The translations under genes and the position numbers were made by a program. Below are positions 41,538 to 49,158 of a stretch of 64,000 nt of DNA, in pieces; position 1 is the stretch's first letter; each line of letters starts with the position of its first letter. Below the pieces are notes generated by a model. It did not search any database. It was given only the letters and a program-made list of their open reading frames with translations, and was not told where the DNA came from. The stretch lies in the NCBI GenBank assembly GCA_937874695.1, contig CALNAJ010000013.1, positions 40,487-104,486 on the forward strand. The letters run 5' to 3'. Source of the DNA: an uncultured Lactobacillus sp. GTDB taxonomy: Bacteria; Bacillota; Bacilli; Lactobacillales; Lactobacillaceae.

Positions 41538-41963
41538 ATGAATAGAGACGACATGATTTCACGGCAACTGCTACAACTGGCTCGCAGAATTAAGCAGCGC
41601 CGAAATTTACACATTAAGAATTTGAATTTAACCACAGAGCAAGGGGATGCCTTGCGATACTTTGCGGAACATTCCCATCAAACAATCGCGATGTTTAAGG
41701 ACTATCAAGGGATTACCCACCAAACTGCCCGGGTGATTGTCCAACACATGGTAACTGCGGGGGTCGTGAAACTAGTGCCCAATCCTGACGACGGCCGCTC
41801 AAAGCTAGTCGTGGTGACTGCGCTAGGATCAACTAAATACGACCAACTCGATAAACATGGCTGGAAAACGAGTGCAGAACTTTTCGCTGGCTTTACACCG
41901 GAAGAACAACAACAATTTCTAGCATTAGCCCGACGCGCTAATGCTAACTTAGAAGGGAAATGA
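41538..41963 (+). CDS. MarR-family transcriptional regulator
   Basis: A 141-residue winged-helix protein: NLTTEQGDALRYFAEHSHQTIAMFKDYQGITHQTARVIVQHMVTAGVVKLVPNPDDGRSKLVVVTALGS, where the DDGRSK wing is typical. The ATG at 41538 has GAGGTGAT upstream. The MFS gene starts 6 bp after its stop, so the two form an operon and the regulator probably controls its own exporter. Confidence 0.9.
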   Translation: MNRDDMISRQLLQLARRIKQRRNLHIKNLNLTTEQGDALRYFAEHSHQTIAMFKDYQGITHQTARVIVQHMVTAGVVKLVPNPDDGRSKLVVVTALGSTKYDQLDKHGWKTSAELFAGFTPEEQQQFLALARRANANLEGK

Positions 41964-41969
41964 TTTGGC

Positions 41970-43127
41970 GTGCACACACGCTTATATACCAAAGATGTTA
42001 CCTTAGTTTTAGTGGCCAGTTTCTTTTATTTAATGGGACCCATGTTAATCAATCCGATTATTGCCGGATTTTCGGCTAATATCGGTGCGAGCAGTATTTT
42101 AGCCGGTGTCATCGCTGGAGCAATGAACTTGACCGCGCTAGTTTTGCGGCCATTAGCTGGAAATTTAACCGACCGCGTGTCTAAATACACTCTCACGCTA
42201 ATCGGTGGCATCTTACTTTTACTAGCGAGCTTAGGCTATACGTTGACCACCAACGTGGCATTAGTTCTGATTTCTCGAGTGATTAGCGGTGTTGGCTATA
42301 CGTTATGTTCCGTCTGTATGGCCACTTGGATGGCTGACCTCTTGCCAGCGGACCGAATTGGCTCTGGGATGGGCATTTATGGGTTGGCCAGCGCCTTAGG
42401 AATGGCCGTGGGCCCGGCAGTTAGTGTGTATTTATACCAACACTACAGCTACCAAAGTGTCTTCTGGGTCGCCGCCCTATTCAGCATTCTCATGTTGATT
42501 GTCATTCAGTTTGTCGGCAACCATGGTCGTCCCGTTTCCCCACGCCAAACGAGTACGACCTCTGCCCAAAAAGTTCAGTTGGTTCAACCCAAAGTCATTC
42601 CCTTGGCAGTCATCTTACTGTTATTTTCGTTACCCTATTTTGCCACAGAAAACTACATCGTGAGTTACATTGCTCACCGACACTTCGCCGTGCCGGCGGG
42701 CGTCTTCTTTCCCACCTACGCTATTATTTTATTGGTAATGCGGATGACCTTACGCGATGCGTTTGACCACGTGCCATTCAAGAAATTCTTCTGGCTATGC
42801 TTAGGCTTTAATCTGTTGGGCATCATTGGCTTAACGGATTTAAGCAATTGGTTCATGTTGTTCCTGGGGGCCTTTGGCTTCGCAGCTGGTTATGGTTTGA
42901 TGTTTTCAATTTGCCAAGCGAAGGCGCTATCTCTTGTGCCAGTATCGGATCGTGGCTTAGCCAACAGCACCTTCTATATTGGCATCGACCTCGGGATGTC
43001 TGGCGGACCGATGCTGGCGGGACTCATTACGGCTATGCTCCCTTGGTCATGGCTTTACCCAGTTATGGGATTGACCCTGCCAGTGATTGTGGTCGTTTAC
43101 TGGATCAATCGCCGGTCTTTGGCCTGA
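41970..43127 (+). CDS. MFS transporter (exporter type)
   Basis: A 385-residue 12-helix MFS protein. Motif A-like LRPLAGNLTDRVSKYTLTLIGG and motif C-like GLASALGMAVGPAVSVYLYQ are present, pointing to a drug-exporter (DHA1) type. The start appears to be GTG 41970, just after the MarR stop, with AGAAGGGA 12 nt upstream, consistent with translational coupling. Substrate unknown. Confidence 0.88.
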   Translation: MHTRLYTKDVTLVLVASFFYLMGPMLINPIIAGFSANIGASSILAGVIAGAMNLTALVLRPLAGNLTDRVSKYTLTLIGGILLLLASLGYTLTTNVALVLISRVISGVGYTLCSVCMATWMADLLPADRIGSGMGIYGLASALGMAVGPAVSVYLYQHYSYQSVFWVAALFSILMLIVIQFVGNHGRPVSPRQTSTTSAQKVQLVQPKVIPLAVILLLFSLPYFATENYIVSYIAHRHFAVPAGVFFPTYAIILLVMRMTLRDAFDHVPFKKFFWLCLGFNLLGIIGLTDLSNWFMLFLGAFGFAAGYGLMFSICQAKALSLVPVSDRGLANSTFYIGIDLGMSGGPMLAGLITAMLPWSWLYPVMGLTLPVIVVVYWINRRSLA

Positions 43128-43271
43128 TAGTCACTTGAATTTAAAGCTTCCTCGAGCAGCAATTTAGAGGGATAACTGCTTAATCTAAGCGATTCCCTTA
43201 ACGACGATGACTGGGGCTTCGGTGGTAAAAACCGGTGCCCTAACTCCTGACAAAACCCATCGTGTCATTGT

Positions 43272-43320
43272 AGAAAAGGCATCGCTACATGTTTAAATTG
43301 CATGTAGTGATGCCTTTTCT
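43272..43320. terminator. Bidirectional hairpin terminator
   Basis: A stem of AGAAAAGGCATC(g)CTACATG and its complement with one mismatch lies between the MFS gene and the convergent small ORF. Confidence 0.8.
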
Positions 43321-43370
43321 ATTGATCTTAATTAGTTATTTGGTGACAACACTTTAGAGCATTGTCAATC

Positions 43371-43628
43371 TTAGCTGGCGTCCGCGTCTTCCGTCACAAA
43401 TGTATGCTTGTCATCCAACACGTACTGGAACTCAACAGCGTTCAACATCAAGCTAGCCCGGAACAACGCCTTGATGCCTTGTTCGTTACTCATGACTACG
43501 AAGAACTCACGATCCGTACCACTCACGCGTTGGAACGTCTCGTACTCGCCGGTATACCCTTCCTTACGAAACAAACCAATAATCTTCATCATTTCAATCT
43601 GCGTTACTTCTTTATCTGCCAAATTCAA
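43371..43628 (-). CDS. Conserved small protein, copy 1 (paired with gpmA fragment)
   Basis: An 85-residue acidic protein (MNLADKEVTQIEMMKIIGLFRKEG...FQYVLDDKHTFVTE) with an alpha/beta look; no family is recognised. It is nearly identical at protein level to the ORF at 46633-46884, while their DNA differs mainly at third positions, so both copies appear to have been under selection. The start is TTG, or an internal ATG. It lies downstream of a truncated gpmA copy, as its twin lies downstream of the intact gpmA. Confidence 0.75.
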   Translation of the reverse strand: MNLADKEVTQIEMMKIIGLFRKEGYTGEYETFQRVSGTDREFFVVMSNEQGIKALFRASLMLNAVEFQYVLDDKHTFVTEDADAS

Positions 43629-43959
43629 TCTCTTTTCTCTATGCTAAATTTTCGGTCAGCAGCGGCCCCTCTAGTGACCGCTAGTGACATTTTTTTCCAC
43701 GAAAAAGCCGCCCCCACAAACGAGGCGGCTCTGACGCAATCAGGTAATTACTTACCCAACTTCGTCTTGTTAGTCATGTTTAATTTGTCATCGAAGTCGT
43801 AGACAACTGGTTCACCAGTAGCCATTTCGAGGTCCATGATGTCATCGTCGGAGATCCGTTCGATGTACTTGCTTAAGGCACGTAATGAGTTACCGTGGGC
43901 AGCGATGATGACGTTCTTGCCGTCAAGTAACTTAGGTGCGATTTGGTCTTCCCAGAAAG
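43378..43959. repeat. Duplicated block, copy 1
   Basis: This block matches about 46634-47215 in the same orientation at a constant offset of 3256 in its right-hand part. The central 280 bp (43603-43882) appear identical, while both flanks differ at roughly one base in ten. It covers the small ORF, a terminator hairpin and the last 70 codons of gpmA. Confidence 0.88.
43748..43959 (-). pseudogene. Truncated 3' fragment of phosphoglycerate mutase
   Basis: It encodes FWEDQIAPKLLDGKNVIIAAHGNSLRALSKYIERI...TNKTKLGK, the last ~70 residues of the gpmA at 47004-47696. Similarity stops abruptly at 43959, where unrelated AT-rich sequence begins. It retains the second catalytic His (AAHGNS) but lacks the RHGxS nucleophile, so it cannot be active. 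Confidence 0.9.
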
Positions 43960-44118
43960 TACTAACCACGGTACATTGAACCCGTTGATAGAACTGACTT
44001 ACGTAACTATCTTTTCTCTAGATAGTTGCCAGTTAGTGACAAGAAGAAAGACTCAAATGTCAACTAAGGAATTCAATATTCTATCTAAATATAATAAAGA
44101 TAGAATATCTTGCAAACG

Positions 44119-45006
44119 CTAATCACTTAACTCTTCCAAAAGTGATGCTGCTTTATTGTAGTATTCTCTGCCCTCCTTTACAAGATAGAGTAGCTGAGAT
44201 GCACCTATATAGCCTTGGATAAAGCGCCCAACTTGCGGAGTAATATTCGTTAAAAGCTCTGCAGGAGTAACTGTAAATTCCTCATTTCTTAAGACTTTAG
44301 TTGAGCCAACTTTTTCATAATATTTATTCTTTCCCTCAAACCGGAATGTTTGAGGGTTATACAAAATGTCAATATGACTATCAGCATTTCTAAGCCGATC
44401 ATCCCACCCATCGACAAGTAAGCTATGCTCTCCACCATCAAGCTGTCTGAACAGGTTCAGTTTATTTGATGAAGGTTGCTTATCATTCAACTGAAGATCA
44501 TACTTTTTTCCTTTGATTATCTGTTCTACTGCAAGGATAAAAGTGAATAGTTTCATACAGTACTCAAACCCATTAGCATAGTCATGGAGGATTGCATGTG
44601 CTAGTTCTATTCTTTGCAATGCATCAACATCACTCTCATCTGAAAGCCTAATCGATACATTTCTTACACTTCTATGCTCCGTCAAGAATCTAGTATATGA
44701 GCTCATTGTTTCCAATTGAGGCAACTCCTTCGTTCCCATCCAGGAAGCTGTCATAATGTGTTTTAATGACTCTGAATCAGCAAGCATAGCTTTTGTAAAC
44801 AAATCCATAAAAGCTAAAGTATATGGAATCGTTTGCTGATCAAATTCAGGATCATCATAGATAGACAAGAAGGATAAGTAATTAAACTCTTGTGTGGATA
44901 CCTTTTCCCTCTTCATGAGGAGATTCTGTGATACATCTCCAAAAATTCCAGCCTTAGTCAGCGTATCCAAATTTTGAACCGCACTATTAAATAAATCATT
45001 ACTCAT
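44119..45006 (-). CDS. Orphan protein with HEPN-like RxxxxH motif
   Basis: A 295-residue, largely helical, AT-rich gene product with no signal peptide. I recognise no family. The segment GWDDRLRNADSHIDILYNPQTFRFEG (motif Arg206 to His211) has the RN-x3-H arrangement common in HEPN ribonuclease domains. It is preceded by a long helical region (ELAHAILHDYANGFEYCMKLFTFILAVEQIIKGK), which resembles a HEPN or AbiV/Cthe-like helical bundle. The ATG at 45006 has GGAAAGGA upstream. It sits alone inside the segment inserted between the two duplicated gpmA ends, so an accessory or defence role is plausible but unproven. Confidence 0.6.
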   Translation of the reverse strand: MSNDLFNSAVQNLDTLTKAGIFGDVSQNLLMKREKVSTQEFNYLSFLSIYDDPEFDQQTIPYTLAFMDLFTKAMLADSESLKHIMTASWMGTKELPQLETMSSYTRFLTEHRSVRNVSIRLSDESDVDALQRIELAHAILHDYANGFEYCMKLFTFILAVEQIIKGKKYDLQLNDKQPSSNKLNLFRQLDGGEHSLLVDGWDDRLRNADSHIDILYNPQTFRFEGKNKYYEKVGSTKVLRNEEFTVTPAELLTNITPQVGRFIQGYIGASQLLYLVKEGREYYNKAASLLEELSD

Positions 45007-45171
45007 CACATTAATTCCTTTCCGGTAATTCTCAAAGTTGCCTTCAAGATGTACAGCATACAGTGTCGTTTCAATTCACAGTACTATATATTGTATCATA
45101 GTGGGTGTGTATTAACTTAATCATACGCTCACTTATTTCAAAAGTTTTTTCATTCATTTAGTTTTCAAATT

Positions 45172-46125
45172 CTATTTCACCTTAATAACACCACGGTTCA
45201 CAGCTCCTCGAATACTCAACTTGATAGTCTCTTCTACCGAGTATTGTGGGTGATAACCAATGAGTTTCTTTGCGTTCTCAATACTATACTGACCGCTACG
45301 TGCGATGTGATAGTACGTCTTGTCACTATCAACCGGACTATCTAACTTGGTGACCCAGTCAGGCCATGGTAAAAAGTCAATTTTAGCTTCTTGATGGAAG
45401 AACTTGTACATCAACCGAGCATAACCATACAAGGTAATTGAATTCGATGAAACTGCATGAAAGCTTTCACCTAGGGCCTGATTACGATGTTGGATAGCAT
45501 CTACGAACTGTTGGGCTACATCACTGGCATGCACATGATGCAATGTCTCCATACCAAAATTAGGCAGAGTAATTTGCTTCCCGTCAGCAATATCTTGGAA
45601 GACTTGTCTATTTTGATTACCCTCAGGATTAATAATATCCCAACCTGGACCAGAAATTTGACCAGGCATGATCACGGTTGCTGGGAAACCATTCTGGCGA
45701 TATTCTTCTTTCAAGTACCGTTCACTCTGATATTTATTCTTTCCGTATTCATCTAAGGGTGCCTTCACACCATTGGGATCGACTGGCAAAACTTGTGCCC
45801 TGCCATGTGCCCAAACGGAAGAGCAAAACAAATAATGGCTAAGCTTGGTTTTCTTCAAGGCTGTCACAATTTCTTTGGTGTTTTCAAACCTAAAGTTCAC
45901 CAAGTCGATCACAACATCAGCATCCAATTCAGTTAGCTTTTGTGTGAAAGTCTTCGTATCATTTCTATCTAATGCAACAAACTTTGCACTTTGCCATGCC
46001 CAGTCATCAACGTAGGGCTGGCGTTCATGCCGACTGATTGCGATGACTTCATTTCCTAATTTCACCAGTTTAGGGACCAAGTAAGAGCCAATATGACCGT
46101 AGCCACCAATAACAACAATCTTCAT
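45172..46125 (-). CDS. NAD-dependent epimerase/dehydratase family protein
   Basis: A 317-residue extended SDR. GGYGHIGSYLVPKLVKLGNEVIAISR is the nucleotide-binding site, DADVVIDLVNFR and LFCSSVWAHGR follow, and the YxxxK pair appears as YGKNKYQSE. C-terminal substrate-domain residues include PNFGMETLHHVHASDVAQ. The start codon overlaps the stop of a MerR-type regulator gene (ATGA), so the two form an operon. MerR-epimerase pairs recur in lactobacilli, with unknown substrates. Confidence 0.9.
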   Translation of the reverse strand: MKIVVIGGYGHIGSYLVPKLVKLGNEVIAISRHERQPYVDDWAWQSAKFVALDRNDTKTFTQKLTELDADVVIDLVNFRFENTKEIVTALKKTKLSHYLFCSSVWAHGRAQVLPVDPNGVKAPLDEYGKNKYQSERYLKEEYRQNGFPATVIMPGQISGPGWDIINPEGNQNRQVFQDIADGKQITLPNFGMETLHHVHASDVAQQFVDAIQHRNQALGESFHAVSSNSITLYGYARLMYKFFHQEAKIDFLPWPDWVTKLDSPVDSDKTYYHIARSGQYSIENAKKLIGYHPQYSVEETIKLSIRGAVNRGVIKVK

Positions 46126-46494
46126 TCTTTATCCTCCTGTTTTGTAAAGACTCCTTCAACATGATCGTCATAGTGAGTCAATTTTTCTTCTAGTCTTGCA
46201 TATGCCTTCTGCATATTCTTAATCCGATGTGCCATATCGACCAATTGTCCTTCCAACAGTTGTTGACGTTCCGGCTCCATCCTTGAACAACTGGTAATAG
46301 GTGACCAACGTTGAAATGCCGATTCCTGAGCTCCGCATACAAGTAACAAAATCAATCCATTCAATTTCATTTTGTGTGTAGTCACGGTACCCACGCGAAT
46401 CCCGTGGAACTTTGGGAATCATACCTGCTTTCTCCCAATATCGAAGAGAATCAATCGAGACATCAAATTTCTTAGCAACATCGCTACTTTTCAC
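46122..46494 (-). pseudogene. MerR-family regulator with a frameshift
   Basis: The N-terminal frame gives a clean MerR HTH (MKSSDVAKKFDVSIDSLRYWEKAGMIPKVPRDSRGYRDYTQNEIEWIDFVTCMRSSGIGISTLVTYYQLFKDG). The coiled-coil tail expected next (PERQQLLEGQLVDMAHRIKNMQKAYARLEEKLTHYDDHVEGVF) lies in a different frame. The switch is near 46275, where one extra base (in GGAGCCGGAACG) would explain it. The N-terminal product alone would lack the dimerisation helix. The mutation may be real or a sequencing error; the tail still overlaps the epimerase start by ATGA. Confidence 0.8.
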
Positions 46495-46585
46495 TTACAC
46501 TCACCTTCATTTCTGATTACATCATAACCTATGGAGTGTGCTCCATAGCAAGAGGAAAATCGCGTACTTTTCAAAGAGCCTCAAA

Positions 46586-46622
46586 AAGGTGACTAGCTCC
46601 ATTGATAAGAGCTAGTCACCTT
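46586..46622 (-). terminator. Terminator of small-protein copy 2
   Basis: A perfect 12-bp stem GGTGACTAGCTC/GAGCTAGTCACC is extended by AA/TT, with a reverse-strand T5. Confidence 0.85.
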
Positions 46623-46632
46623 ATATTGCTTA

Positions 46633-46884
46633 CTATTCAGCTTTTTCCGTCACAAACGTATGCTTGTCATCCAGCACATACTGGAACTCAACGGCGTTCA
46701 ACATCAAGCTGGCCCGGAACAGCGCCTTGATACCCTGTTCATTACTCATGACCACAAAAAATTCCCGATCAGTGCCACTGACGCGTTGGAAGGTTTCATA
46801 CTCACCCTTGAATCCCTCTTTACGAAACAGTGCGATAATCTTCATCATTTCAATCTGAGTTACTTCTTTATCTGCCAAATTCAA
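46633..46884 (-). CDS. Conserved small protein, copy 2 (downstream of intact gpmA)
   Basis: An 83-residue twin of the ORF at 43371-43628: the same length and nearly the same residues, differing at a few positions (for example IIALFRKEGFKG versus IIGLFRKEGYTG) and in the C-terminal tail. It lies downstream of gpmA after the gpmA terminator. The start is TTG, with an ATG 36 nt further in. No function is known. Confidence 0.75.
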   Translation of the reverse strand: MNLADKEVTQIEMMKIIALFRKEGFKGEYETFQRVSGTDREFFVVMSNEQGIKALFRASLMLNAVEFQYVLDDKHTFVTEKAE

Positions 46885-47215
46885 TCTCTTTTCTCTATGC
46901 TAAATTTTCGGTCAGCAGCGGCCCCTCTAGTGACCGCTAGTGACATTTTTTTCCACGAAAAAGCCGCCCCCACAAACGAGGCGGCTCTGACGCAATCAGG
47001 TAATTACTTACCCAACTTCGTCTTGTTAGTCATGTTTAATTTGTCATCGAAGTCGTAGACAACTGGTTCACCAGTAGCCATTTCGAGGTCCATGATGTCA
47101 TCGTCGGAGATCCGTTCGATGTACTTGCTTAAGGCACGGAGTGAGTTACCGTGAGCGGCAATGATCACGTTCTTGCCGTCGAGTAACTTAGGTGCGATTT
47201 GGTCTTCCCAGAAAG
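46634..47215. repeat. Duplicated block, copy 2
   Basis: Partner of 43378-43959. The central identical tract corresponds to 46859-47138. This copy joins seamlessly to the full gpmA, so it or its ancestor is the source arrangement. Confidence 0.88.
46962..46986 (-). terminator. gpmA terminator
   Basis: A reverse-strand AGCCGCC/GGCGGCT stem is followed by T5. The identical hairpin occurs at 43706-43730 after the gpmA fragment. Confidence 0.85.
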
Positions 47216-47696
47216 GCATAACGCGTTCCAGGGTAACCTTCAAGTTTTCACCACCGGGTACGATGTTAGGGTCCAAGTTAGCGTAACGTGGGTCCTTAAC
47301 AGCTGAACCTTCAGCGTCTGCATCCAAGAGTGGAGGCAAAACATCGTAAGAACGACGCCAGATGTGGACTTGGTCATCGCCGTACTTTTCAGCGGTTTCC
47401 TTCTTGTTCAAACCTTGTAAAGCACCGTAGTGACGTTCGTTTAAACGCCAAGTCTTGGTTTCTGGAATCCAAAGTTGGTCGGATTCTTCCAAAACGTAGT
47501 GTAACGTCTTGATTGCCCGCTTCAGGACTGACGTGTAGGCGTAGTCGAACTTCATGCCAGATTCCTTGATCTTTTGACCAGCAGCCTTGGCTTCTTCGAC
47601 ACCCTTTTCGCTCAAGTCAACGTCAACCCAGCCAGTGAACTTGTTAGCTAAGTTCCATTCACTTTGGCCGTGGCGAATCAATACTAATTTTGCCAT
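47004..47696 (-). CDS. gpmA: 2,3-bisphosphoglycerate-dependent phosphoglycerate mutase
   Basis: A glycolytic enzyme interconverting 3- and 2-phosphoglycerate. The 230-residue sequence has the phosphohistidine motif LIRHGQSEWN at the N terminus, TSVLKRAIKT, RLNERHYGALQGLNKKETAEKYG, and the second His in IIAAHGNSLRAL. Length and motif order are those of the dPGM family. The ATG at 47696 is preceded by GTG at 47699; AGAGG lies 6-9 nt upstream. Its last 70 codons are duplicated at 43748-43959. Confidence 0.96.
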   Translation of the reverse strand: MAKLVLIRHGQSEWNLANKFTGWVDVDLSEKGVEEAKAAGQKIKESGMKFDYAYTSVLKRAIKTLHYVLEESDQLWIPETKTWRLNERHYGALQGLNKKETAEKYGDDQVHIWRRSYDVLPPLLDADAEGSAVKDPRYANLDPNIVPGGENLKVTLERVMPFWEDQIAPKLLDGKNVIIAAHGNSLRALSKYIERISDDDIMDLEMATGEPVVYDFDDKLNMTNKTKLGK

Positions 47697-47832
47697 CACT
47701 TATAACCTCTTTCTTTGATAGAATACCTTGTTATTTTACACCATCTAGCGGTGAATTTCAGCTTAATTGTGCGGTTCTTTTCATGACACCGCTTACCTAT
47801 CACATTTATTCCCTCACAAGCAGGGAAATCGC

Positions 47833-48939
47833 CTAGGATTTATCGTCATCCTCATCGGAGCCATCCGACTTTCCGTGGTGATGCCGATACTCGCGAATCT
47901 TCTGCACATCGACCTGGGGCCGCGGATGCAGGCCATGAACCGGCCGCACGCCCAGTATATCCAGGAAGAACGTGAAGATGGGAACCCCCACGATCAGCCC
48001 CCAGACACCAAACAGTTGCTCACCCGCTAGTAATACCACAAAGGTATAGAAGATGGGCAGTTCTGTTCTGCTCGACATGAACTTCGGGTTCAGCACGTAG
48101 GCTTCCAGCGCATGGGCCACCACAATCATAATTAGAATATAAACGATGTAGCGGACACCACCGACTGAATATCCCAGAATCGTCAATGGGACCACAGACA
48201 CGATGACCCCGGCAACTGGAATCAAACTCAGAATGAAAATCATGATCGCCAACGTTGGCAGCTGTGGCATGTGCATGATGGCCAAAACGACCGTCGTAAT
48301 CACCGTATTGCAAAGTGCAATAAAGAATTGAGCTTCCAGCACGACACCAAACGTATTGACGAACTTCGTCGCAAAGAAGTTAATATCTTGGAAAATCCAG
48401 CCATAGGTACTCGTCAGAAAATGCTTAGAAAACGACGCCATCTGTTTACTTTCAATCGTAAAGAAGTAGCTCAGAATCATCGACATGAACAGCGTTAACC
48501 CAAACGATCCAATGGTCGAAATGTAAGTTAAGACGACCTTGGCCCCATTCTGAAGCTGGTTAACGATATCAGAACTCTTAATGTAATCCGAAATCCACCG
48601 GATGACCTCATTACCATCCGTCTGCGGGTTCTGGTAGAACTTAAAGAGTGTCTCCCCACCCTTCATGGACGACGTAATCAGCGCCGGCAGGTAGGTCGTA
48701 ATCGCCAGGTACAGGCCACCAATAATAATGATGTACGCCAGCGATACAATCAATCCCGGTGGCAGCTTGACGACCTTTCGCACCGCCTTGACCAGTTGTA
48801 AAATCAGAAAAGTAAAAATAAACGTTAGCAAGATCATATTCATTTCGGACCGGATCAGCCACAAAATAAAGATCAGTACGACCAACACCACGAAACGGCG
48901 GAGTCGAATGTTAGCGATAAACCGTTCCCATAAGCTCAA
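47833..48939 (-). CDS. AI-2E family transporter-like membrane protein
   Basis: A 368-residue protein with about eight membrane helices and the usual long soluble segment between the early and late helices. IILSYFFTIESKQMASFSKHFLTSTYGWI and the C-terminal LGYSVGGVRYIVYILIMIVVAHALEAYVLNPKFMSSRTELPIFYTFVVLLAGEQLFGVWGLIVGVPIFTFFLDIL identify the family, which includes the E. coli AI-2 exporter TqsA and Na+/H+ antiporters. The start is ATG 48939. A Lys/Asp-rich cytosolic tail ends the protein. The substrate is unknown. Confidence 0.9.
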   Translation of the reverse strand: MSLWERFIANIRLRRFVVLVVLIFILWLIRSEMNMILLTFIFTFLILQLVKAVRKVVKLPPGLIVSLAYIIIIGGLYLAITTYLPALITSSMKGGETLFKFYQNPQTDGNEVIRWISDYIKSSDIVNQLQNGAKVVLTYISTIGSFGLTLFMSMILSYFFTIESKQMASFSKHFLTSTYGWIFQDINFFATKFVNTFGVVLEAQFFIALCNTVITTVVLAIMHMPQLPTLAIMIFILSLIPVAGVIVSVVPLTILGYSVGGVRYIVYILIMIVVAHALEAYVLNPKFMSSRTELPIFYTFVVLLAGEQLFGVWGLIVGVPIFTFFLDILGVRPVHGLHPRPQVDVQKIREYRHHHGKSDGSDEDDDKS

Positions 48940-49096
48940 TTATAAATCCCCCATTCCATCTTAATTTCATTATACAACATCCCCGTTGAATCCCTAGTGA
49001 TTTTCAACAGCTAGTAGTGGGTCACCCGCCAAACTGGCGACACCCCACCGTTTGCGGCTTCGCAGAAAGTTTTGGTCTGGCTCATTTTAGATTAAA

Positions 49097-49139
49097 AACC
49101 GCGGTGAACGGTAGCCCAAAAGCCCCATCCATCGCGGTT
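49097..49139 (-). terminator. Terminator of the ROK regulator gene
   Basis: A reverse-strand AACCGCG/CGCGGTT stem with a large loop is followed by a short T run. Confidence 0.55.
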
Positions 49140-49158
49140 CGATGTGAATTCTCTTTAG

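Noticed and set aside
41323..41562. Overlapping ORFs on both strands before the MarR gene
   Set aside because: No ribosome site or family pattern; the reverse one runs through the MarR operator and promoter. I treat them as chance frames.
48640..48965. ORFs antisense to the AI-2E-type transporter
   Set aside because: Composition and lack of start sites mark them as shadows of the transporter gene.
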